From Pyxidicoccus caerfyrddinensis (GTDB taxonomy: Bacteria > Myxococcota > Myxococcia > Myxococcales > Myxococcaceae), in NCBI RefSeq assembly GCF_010894405.1, contig NZ_JAAIYA010000012.1, forward strand, positions 73,444 to 137,443: a stretch of DNA of 64,000 nucleotides. Reading direction: 5' to 3'. The notes under the pieces were generated by a model. That model was not told the DNA's origin, ran no database searches, and saw nothing but the letters and a program-made list of their open reading frames with translations. The translations under genes and the position numbers were made by a program. Below, in pieces: positions 58,352 through 64,000 of this stretch (the first letter of the stretch is position 1; the number at the start of each line of letters is the position of its first letter).

Positions 58352-59542
58352 ATGCTCCTGCCATTGATTGCCATCCTGGCCACCTCCCCAGCCACTCCCC
58401 CTGCCGCCGCTGCCCAGGCGCCCATCGGTGAGGAGGCGCGCGCGGCGCAACTCGAGCCCGCGTATCTCGACTTCGCCCGGGCGGTGGAGAAGGGCATCAA
58501 CGCGCATGACGGTGACGCGCTCGACGCGCACCTCGACAAGGACGCCCTCTTCAAGAAGACCACCGAGGGTGTGCAGGTGCCCGCGAACTTCGCCGCCGGC
58601 TTCAGGAAGGGGCTCAACCAGGGCTCTGCCCTGGGCTTCGGCAAGCAGCTCGTCTCGGCCTTCGACGAGGAGTCGACCTTCACGCTGCTACGTGCCCGCG
58701 CTGTCAAAGGCGTCCCGCGCGCCCTCTTCCGTCTGGTGTCCACGCGCGGCCTCAACTACCTGGACCTGGAGCTGGCGAAGGATGCCAGCGGGCAGGTGCG
58801 TGTAGTGGACATCTACCCGTACGTCGCCGGCGAGTTCCTCAGCGAGACGCTGCGCCGCGCCTACCTGGCCGTAGCCGCGGAAGCCAACCAGGGCCTCGTG
58901 GACCGTCTGATGGGCAAGGAGCAGACGTACCTCAAGAACCTGCCCCGGATGCAGGCGATGCAGCAGGCGTTCCAGGCCGGGAAGTACGAGGAGGCCCTCA
59001 GCATCTACGACCAGTTCCCCGCGTCCTTCAAGAACTACAAGAGCGTCCTGCTCCTCCGGCTGCAGTCAGCCGCCGCGCTGTCGGTCCAGGGCGAGGCCTA
59101 CGCGCAGGCCATCGCCGACTACGAGAAGGCGCTGCCCAACGACCCGAGCGTCGAGCTCGTCGCCTTCGACGGCTACCTGCTGCGCAAGGACCACGCCGGC
59201 GCCATCCGAGTCCTTGACCGGCTCGACCGGCGCGTGCGCGACCCCTACCTCTCCGTGCTGCGCGGCAATGTCATGCTCGACAAGGGCGACACGGCCGAGG
59301 CACGCCGCCACTACGAGGCCGCCATCACCGCCGAGCCCACGCTCCTCGTGGGCCACTGGAGCCTCGCGGGGCTGGCGCTCCAGGAGAAGCAGTACAAGGA
59401 GTTGGGCGAGCGGCTCGACGCCATCGAGGCCACGGGCCTGGTGCACCTCAACGACCTGGAGGGCACGGCCAACTATGAGGGCTTCGTGAAGAGCCCCGAG
59501 TACAAGGTCTGGAAGAAGCGCCGCGCGGCAAGGAAGAAGTAG
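58352..59542 (+). CDS. Exported TPR-repeat protein
   Basis: A 396-residue protein with a short signal or hydrophobic start (MLLPLIAILATSPATPPAAAAQA). Residues about 35-165 form a separate alpha/beta domain (LEPAYLDFARAVEKGINAHDGDALDAHLDKDALFKKT, FRLVSTRGLNYLDLELAKD). The rest are tetratricopeptide-like repeats (LPRMQAMQQAFQAGKYEEALSIYDQFPASF, AQAIADYEKALPNDPSVEL, GDTAEARRHYEAAITAEP, LAGLALQEKQYKELGERLDAI) and a basic tail KKRRAARKK. It probably acts as a scaffold in the envelope; no partner is known. The next gene starts 145 bases downstream. Confidence 0.8.
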   Translation: MLLPLIAILATSPATPPAAAAQAPIGEEARAAQLEPAYLDFARAVEKGINAHDGDALDAHLDKDALFKKTTEGVQVPANFAAGFRKGLNQGSALGFGKQLVSAFDEESTFTLLRARAVKGVPRALFRLVSTRGLNYLDLELAKDASGQVRVVDIYPYVAGEFLSETLRRAYLAVAAEANQGLVDRLMGKEQTYLKNLPRMQAMQQAFQAGKYEEALSIYDQFPASFKNYKSVLLLRLQSAAALSVQGEAYAQAIADYEKALPNDPSVELVAFDGYLLRKDHAGAIRVLDRLDRRVRDPYLSVLRGNVMLDKGDTAEARRHYEAAITAEPTLLVGHWSLAGLALQEKQYKELGERLDAIEATGLVHLNDLEGTANYEGFVKSPEYKVWKKRRAARKK

Positions 59543-59687
59543 CGAGGCGCCAGGAAGCCTCACCTCGCCGCGCGGCCGCGGGACTGAAGCCGGCCTCGGC
59601 AGGGCCGGGCGTCATGGCCCGAAATGTCCGGTCTCTGTCCGGAACGGGTGTGGGAACCGGTGCCCGGCCCTCACTATGCTACCGGGC

Positions 59688-60701
59688 ATGCCGTCCACCC
59701 GTTCCCTCCGGCGCACCGGGGCCACAGCCGCCGCTCGTCCCCGGCACGTCGCGGTGCTCGTCCTGCCGCACGTCCACCTGCAGGACCTGGCCGGACCCGT
59801 CCAGGTGCTCTTCGAGGCCAACGGCTTCGGCGCGGACTACCGGCTGCGCTACTGCGCGGCGACGCCCGAAGTCACGTCCGCGCAGGGGCTCGTCTTCGGC
59901 CGGCTGGAGCCGCTGCCGGACCCTCGCGGGCTGGACCTGGTGCTGGTGCCGGGCATGGACTCGCGCATGTTGGACTCGTCGGGCGCGGCCGTGCCGGTGG
60001 CGTGGCTGCGCGAGGCCCATGCGGCGGGCGCGCGGGTGGCGTCCATCTGCACCGGCGCCTTCGCCCTCGCGCAGGCGGGGCTGCTCGACGGTCGGCCGTG
60101 CGCCACCCATTGGAAGCTCAGTGAGTTGCTCCAGCGCCGCCACCCCACGGCGAAGGTGCTGGCGGACCGGCTCTTCGTGAAGGACGGCACCGTCATCACC
60201 AGCGCGGGCGTGACGTCTGGCATCGACATGGCCCTGTCCCTGGTCCATGAGGATTACGGCCCGCTGGTGGTGGCGCGCGTGGCGCGGGAGATGGTCGTCT
60301 ACCACCGGCGCGACGGAGAGCAGCGGCAGTCGTCCGTCTTCCTCGAGTACCGCACGCACCTGAGCCACGGCGTCCACAAGGTGCAGGACTGGATTGTGTC
60401 CAACCCGCGCGAGCACGCCACGCTGCCGCGCCTGGCTCGCCTGGCCGCGATGAGCCCGCGCAACCTGACGCGGGCCTTCCGGCAGGCCACCGGCATCAGC
60501 GTGAAGGACTTCTCGCAGCGCGTCCGACTGGAGGTGGCGGCGAATCTGCTCGAGGACCCCGAGGCCCGGGTGGAGAGCGTGGCCACGCACTGTGGCTTCA
60601 AGGATGCGCGCCAGCTTCGCCGCCTCTGGAAGGAGGCCCACGGCGTGAGTCCCGCGCGGTGGAAGGCCGGGCGCCAGCAGACCCAGTCAGCGCCCCGATA
60701 G
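59688..60701 (+). CDS. GlxA-family regulator: DJ-1/PfpI domain with AraC DNA-binding domain
   Basis: A 337-residue transcription factor of the GlxA type. The N-terminal DJ-1/PfpI-like domain (about 20-200) has VAVLVLPHVHLQDLAGPVQVLFEA and the nucleophile-elbow sequence VASICTGAFALAQAGLLDG (Cys retained, together with HW further on). It senses a small ligand rather than acting as an enzyme in studied relatives. The C-terminal AraC domain (about 230-325) has two helix-turn-helix motifs: LPRLARLAAMSPRNLTRAFRQATG and VESVATHCGFKDARQLRRLWKEAHGVSPARW. The ATG at 59688 is used; an upstream in-frame ATG at 59676 is also possible. It runs into the exported DJ-1 gene 22 bases on and probably controls it. 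Confidence 0.9.
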   Translation: MPSTRSLRRTGATAAARPRHVAVLVLPHVHLQDLAGPVQVLFEANGFGADYRLRYCAATPEVTSAQGLVFGRLEPLPDPRGLDLVLVPGMDSRMLDSSGAAVPVAWLREAHAAGARVASICTGAFALAQAGLLDGRPCATHWKLSELLQRRHPTAKVLADRLFVKDGTVITSAGVTSGIDMALSLVHEDYGPLVVARVAREMVVYHRRDGEQRQSSVFLEYRTHLSHGVHKVQDWIVSNPREHATLPRLARLAAMSPRNLTRAFRQATGISVKDFSQRVRLEVAANLLEDPEARVESVATHCGFKDARQLRRLWKEAHGVSPARWKAGRQQTQSAPR

Positions 60702-60723
60702 CGGGGCAGGAAGCAGGAAGACC

Positions 60724-61848
60724 ATGAAGCACCTCGCGGTGGGCTGCATGCTCGCGGTGTCGCTGTTCCTCGTCGTCACGCCGGCCCATGCGGCTCCGGA
60801 GTCCCAGCCTCGGCGCACGGGCTACACCCGCAACGTGGCCATCGTCCTCTACGAGGGCGTGGAGCTGCTCGACTTCGCCGGCCCCGGAGAGGTGTTCGCG
60901 GCGGCGGCGCACCAGTCCATGCAGGGCGACGCGCACGCCTTCCGCGTCTACACCGTCGCGAAATCGAAGGCTCCGCTGACCAGCCAGGGCTTCGTCAAGG
61001 TGACGCCGGACTTCACGCCCGAGGACGCGCCCGTGCCGGATGTCCTCGTCATCCCCGGCGGCAACACCGGCGTGGTGCTGGAGGACGAGGCGTACTCGAA
61101 GTGGCTCGCGAAGACGGCGGCTGGCGCCGAGGTGGCCCTGTCCGTCTGCACCGGCGCCATGGTGCTGGGCAAGGCGGGGATGCTCGACGGGCTGGACGTG
61201 ACGACGTTCAACAACGCCATCGACTCGCTCCAGCGGATGGCGCCGAAGGCGCGCGTCCACCGGGGGCGCCGCTTCATCGACAACGGACGCATCGTCACCA
61301 CCGCGGGCGTGTCCGCCGGCATCGACGGCTCGCTGCACGTCGTGGCGCGGCTGCTGGGCCTGCGCGTGGCCGAGCAGACGGCGCGCTACATGGAGTATCG
61401 CTGGACGCCGGAGCCGCACCTCGCGGGCGGCTACACGCTGCTCAACCCGAGCCTCGATGAGCGGGGTCGCGCCCACCAGCAGGCGGAGATTCTGGGGGAC
61501 GAGAAGAACTGGCCGGCGGCGGCGAAGGCCTACCGGGAGCTGACGGCCTCCAACGCCGCGGACACGACGGCCTGGTTCCGGCTCGGGCAGGTGTTGCTGG
61601 CGGCGAAGGACTACGACGGGGGCATCGAGGCGTCGCTCCGTGCCGCCTCCGCGAAGCAGTACCAGGTGAATGCGCTCTACAACGCCGCCTGTGGCTACTC
61701 GCTCAAGTCAGACGCGGGCCACGCGCTGGAGTACCTGGGGAAGGCCATCGACGCCGGGCTCAAGGGCTCGTGGGCGCTGAGCGACCCGGACCTGGAGCAC
61801 GCGCGCAAGGACATACGTTTCCAGAAGCTGGCTGCCCGCCTGCGGTAG
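60724..61848 (+). CDS. Exported DJ-1/PfpI protein with C-terminal TPR-like helices
   Basis: A 374-residue exported protein (signal MKHLAVGCMLAVSLFLVVTPAHA). The DJ-1/PfpI domain (about 35-230) has RNVAIVLYEGVELLDFAGPGEVFAAA and the nucleophile elbow LSVCTGAMVLGKAGMLDG with its Cys. It is the same fold as the regulator encoded just upstream, without the DNA-binding part. The C-terminus (about 255-374) has TPR-like helices (NWPAAAKAYRELTASNAADTTAWFRLGQVLLAAKDYDGGIEASLRAA, YNAACGYSLKSDAGHALEYLGKAIDAG). Joined with a GlxA-type regulator it is a sensor-effector pair; the reaction is unknown, though DJ-1 relatives act as glyoxalases or proteases. Confidence 0.88.
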   Translation: MKHLAVGCMLAVSLFLVVTPAHAAPESQPRRTGYTRNVAIVLYEGVELLDFAGPGEVFAAAAHQSMQGDAHAFRVYTVAKSKAPLTSQGFVKVTPDFTPEDAPVPDVLVIPGGNTGVVLEDEAYSKWLAKTAAGAEVALSVCTGAMVLGKAGMLDGLDVTTFNNAIDSLQRMAPKARVHRGRRFIDNGRIVTTAGVSAGIDGSLHVVARLLGLRVAEQTARYMEYRWTPEPHLAGGYTLLNPSLDERGRAHQQAEILGDEKNWPAAAKAYRELTASNAADTTAWFRLGQVLLAAKDYDGGIEASLRAASAKQYQVNALYNAACGYSLKSDAGHALEYLGKAIDAGLKGSWALSDPDLEHARKDIRFQKLAARLR

Positions 61849-61892
61849 GAGGGGGCAGGCTTGTGAAACCCTTTCGCCGCCCTGCGGCAAAG

Positions 61893-61913
61893 GCTCACAC
61901 GTTCCGTGTGAGC
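61893..61913 (+). terminator. Hairpin after the exported DJ-1 gene
   Basis: GCTCACACG and CGTGTGAGC are perfect 9-bp arms with a 3-base loop, 44 bases after the stop. A second small dyad (GCCGC/GCGGC, 61877-61889) precedes it. No U-run. Probably ends the glxA-DJ-1 transcript. Confidence 0.55.
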
Positions 61914-62061
61914 AAGCAGGCGAGTTGCAATTCAGTTGCAGGGGGATTGTCAATAATTGGTGGAGCTGGGAATATCGGTTTTGCCCCTTTGTCTATGAGG
62001 CGTTTGCCTACAGGGATGAAGGGCGCAACCCCGAGAAGCATTCACCCCTGGAATCCCCAAG

Positions 62062-63315
62062 ATGACGAAACACGTGTTGAGAGCAGTGGCCGGCGTGTCG
62101 GCCCTGCTGGTGGCAAGCCATGCGCAGGCGATGGAGCAGATTCAGGACCAGATCTACCTGGATGATGGCTCCTCGGTTTATTACCCAGACCCGTACGTGG
62201 CGCAGCAGGCCAACAGCGAGCTGACCTACGAGACTGTCCCGAACTGCTATGGGTACTGTTACGGTGGCACCGAGGCGGGCGACCCGGATGCGATCGGGTT
62301 CAAGGATCAAGGCGATGCGGCGGACGCGTCGAACACGACAGAGCCCGCGGGCGCCCAGACCACGCCTTCGACGGCGCCGGTGTTCTCCTTCACCAAGGCC
62401 TTTCACAAGGACCAGAGCTTTGGCAACGGCACCTTCGCGTCGGGCTATGCCCTCGATGCCTCGCTGACGGCCTACTCGGCTTCCGCGGGCGTGGGCGCGC
62501 AGTTCCAGGCGGTGGGAGAGGGGAAGCTCTGGGCGCGAGCCTTCGGGTACACCCAGGAGGTCGTGCGCGGCAAGGCCACCGGCACTGCCCAGCAGGGCGG
62601 TGCGGTGGGCGCCAAGATTGAAGTCTATGCGATGGGCCAGCAGGTCTACCTGAAGAACCTCGGCACCGCGGGCCCCGTCAGTGATACGCCGCTCTTCAAC
62701 CGGACCTTCTTCAACGCGGAGAAGACCATTCCGGTGATGGGCTATCCCGTCAAGGTGACGGCGAAGCTCACGGGTAACGCCGGCATCAGTGTCGTTGGCA
62801 CGCTGGTCGAGTCTGGCATCAAGCTGACGGCCACGCCCAAGGGCGGTGTCTATGCCACCGCCAGCGCCGGTGTGGACTTCGTCATCGTGAGCCTCACCGT
62901 GACGGGCACCCTGACGCTCATCGAGGCCCAGCTGCCTGCCAACCTGCAGCTCGTTGCCAGCTCCTGCTCCACCCTGGATTGGAAGCTGACGGCGGACTAC
63001 ACCCTCACGTCCCTCTCCGGCAACCTCAAGGTCGCGCTCAAGATCAAGCTGTGGATCATCAAGATCAAGGGCTCGCTGACCATCGCGAAGTGGAATGGCT
63101 ATACGAGCACCGTGAACCTCTTCACGGCCACCTCGCAGAACCCGCTCACGCTCTCCTGCCAGAACGGCCAGCCGGTGGGCGGCGCGGGCACCATCTCCGG
63201 CAATGAGACCGGAGGTACCGGCGGTACCGGCGGTGGTGGTGGCGGCGGTGGTTGGGGTGGGTGCTTCACGAGCACGGACTCGAACAGCCTTCAGATGGTC
63301 GAGGCCTGCAACTGA
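62062..63315 (+). CDS. Exported beta-rich protein with Gly-rich tail, function unknown
   Basis: A 417-residue exported protein (signal MTKHVLRAVAGVSALLVASHAQA). The mature start has a Tyr-rich stretch with two Cys (YETVPNCYGYCYGGTE), then a Thr/Pro/Ala-rich linker. The body (about 110-390) is made of alternating strands such as GNGTFASGYALDASLTAYSASAGVGAQFQAV, KIEVYAMGQQVYLKNLG and LKVALKIKLWIIKIKGSLTIAKW. It ends in a Gly-rich run (GGTGGTGGGGGGGGWGG) and CFTSTDSNSLQMVEACN. No enzymatic motif is seen; a coat, matrix or lipid-handling role is possible. The 213-bp upstream region holds the hairpin of the previous operon and an AT-rich stretch around 61925-61985 that could be its promoter. Confidence 0.8.
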   Translation: MTKHVLRAVAGVSALLVASHAQAMEQIQDQIYLDDGSSVYYPDPYVAQQANSELTYETVPNCYGYCYGGTEAGDPDAIGFKDQGDAADASNTTEPAGAQTTPSTAPVFSFTKAFHKDQSFGNGTFASGYALDASLTAYSASAGVGAQFQAVGEGKLWARAFGYTQEVVRGKATGTAQQGGAVGAKIEVYAMGQQVYLKNLGTAGPVSDTPLFNRTFFNAEKTIPVMGYPVKVTAKLTGNAGISVVGTLVESGIKLTATPKGGVYATASAGVDFVIVSLTVTGTLTLIEAQLPANLQLVASSCSTLDWKLTADYTLTSLSGNLKVALKIKLWIIKIKGSLTIAKWNGYTSTVNLFTATSQNPLTLSCQNGQPVGGAGTISGNETGGTGGTGGGGGGGGWGGCFTSTDSNSLQMVEACN

Positions 63316-63346
63316 GTTCGTGATCGGTGGATGTGACACAATTGTT

Positions 63347-63378
63347 GGCCTCGACCTGACGTGAGGCCGTTTTGCTTG
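63347..63378 (+). terminator. Rho-independent-type terminator
   Basis: GGCCTC and GAGGCC with a 10-base loop, followed by GTTTTGCTTGTT, 31 bases after the stop of the exported protein. Confidence 0.75.
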
Positions 63379-63386
63379 TTGTCAGG

Positions 63387-63421
63387 GCCGCCGGTAGAGA
63401 ACACCTCTCTCTTCCGGCGGC
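63387..63421 (+). other. Hairpin in the leader of the last gene
   Basis: GCCGCCGG and CCGGCGGC (8-bp arms) enclose a second AGAGA/TCTCT stem. It lies 25 bases before the GTG at 63447, after the terminator of the preceding gene. It may be a second terminator or structure in the new transcript's 5' leader. Confidence 0.4.
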
Positions 63422-63446
63422 TCCTTGAGGATGAGGAGCAGTCTTG

Positions 63447-64000
63447 GTGAAGCGTCAGCCGTGGATGGGTTTGTTCATCGGAGTCGTCCTGCTTGGAGGC
63501 ACCGGTGCCTGGTGGTCCAGCCGTCAACCCGTCTCTGTCCCGCCCGGTGAGCAGGCGGACAGGGTGGGCCCGGCCCCCGCGCCGGAGGTTGCCGCGCCAG
63601 CCCCCGCGGCGCCGTCCTGGCAGCGTGTCTGGCGGGTGGGCCAGCAGTATGTCCATGAGCTCAAGTTCGAGCAGCGCATTGGCCTGAAGCAGGACGCCTC
63701 GGCGCGGCCCTCTCCGAAGGAGTCCGTGCCCACGCTCCGCTCCGTCCTGGAAGGCGACCTGTCCGCCACCGTGGTGGAACGGGCAGGGGACCGCGTCTAC
63801 GTCCAGTATCACCTGCGCCCCACGTCGCTCGCGTTCGAGTCCGGCGGGCGCAATGCGCTGGATGACAGCTCGCGCGCCGCCATGCTGACGTCACTCCAGC
63901 TTCCCTTCTACGTGCACTTCAATGGCCAGGGCGCGGCGGTGGCGGTGCACATGGAGAAGGGCGTGGATCTGATCAGCCAGAACCTCCTGCGCTCGGTGGT
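63447..64000 (+). CDS. Exported protein, 3' end outside window
   Basis: The N-terminal 184 residues of a membrane-anchored or exported protein. After a basic start (VKRQPWMGLFIGVVLLGGTGAWWSS) and a Pro/Ala spacer comes a beta-rich domain: VGQQYVHELKFEQRIGL, SVLEGDLSATVVERAGDRVYVQYHLRP and LQLPFYVHFNGQGAAVAVHMEKG. The order of strands recalls the N-terminal barrel of large lipid-transfer proteins, but that is only a resemblance by eye. The GTG at 63447 follows AGGAG at a nine-base spacing; an adjacent TTG at 63444 is possible. It is still open at base 64000. It follows the exported Gly-rich protein gene, separated by a terminator. Confidence 0.7.
   Translation, partial: MKRQPWMGLFIGVVLLGGTGAWWSSRQPVSVPPGEQADRVGPAPAPEVAAPAPAAPSWQRVWRVGQQYVHELKFEQRIGLKQDASARPSPKESVPTLRSVLEGDLSATVVERAGDRVYVQYHLRPTSLAFESGGRNALDDSSRAAMLTSLQLPFYVHFNGQGAAVAVHMEKGVDLISQNLLRSV

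Overview
The window is GC-rich, densely coded DNA with a strong G/C preference at third codon positions. It is full of signal peptides and lipoproteins and carries a SitA6/SitI6 toxin-immunity pair and a very large hybrid sensor kinase. These features point to a predatory myxobacterium of the Myxococcus/Corallococcus/Pyxidicoccus group. No tRNA, rRNA, CRISPR array, insertion sequence or replication origin was recognised.

Layout. 1-4.4 kb (minus strand): a BNR-repeat exported protein cut by the window edge, an alkaline-ceramidase-like membrane protein, and a PAS/GAF histidine kinase. 4.5-6.6 kb (plus): an ArsR repressor with a palindromic operator, its SRPBCC partner, and a P-domain lipoprotein. 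6.8-11.7 kb: an HXXEE membrane protein, a hydroxyacid-oxoacid transhydrogenase with a hot-dog thioesterase, a beta-lactamase-fold exported hydrolase and an amidase. 12-18 kb: a 2020-residue kinase built from two consecutive copies of one seven-domain module. 17.9-20.4 kb (minus): a translationally coupled DUF4331/lipoprotein/TPR operon whose last gene runs into the end of the kinase gene. 20.5-23.1 kb: sitA6-sitI6 flanked by two copies of the last 30 or so bases of surE, then an exported SurE. 23.3-28.5 kb: an M19-like lipoprotein and a SWIM/SNF2 helicase.

28.5-33.8 kb holds a complete fructose phosphotransferase operon: a fused EIIA-HPr-EI protein, 1-phosphofructokinase and EIIB'BC. 33.8-37 kb has a DUF885 metallohydrolase and a P1-family autoproteolytic peptidase. 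37-44.8 kb is a run of surface or secreted proteins: a hydrolase-like lipoprotein without its nucleophile serine, a small secreted protein, a PKD membrane protein, and a nuclease with Ig-like repeats and a lamin-tail domain. 45-53 kb holds hypothetical proteins, a YciI lipoprotein, a cupin, an AI-2E-type exporter and a large zinc metalloprotease. 53-58 kb holds a GT39-like membrane protein, a lipoprotein, a DUF697 GTPase and a choloylglycine-type amidase. 58-64 kb holds a TPR protein, a GlxA-type regulator paired with an exported DJ-1/TPR protein, an exported glycine-rich protein, and the start of another envelope protein.

Working together: the sit locus is a kin-discrimination module. The fructose operon covers import and first phosphorylation of fructose. 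ArsR-SRPBCC and GlxA-DJ-1 are regulator-effector pairs. Most of the remaining genes are single envelope or secreted functions typical of a predatory soil bacterium. All functions are read from sequence motifs; no database search was run.
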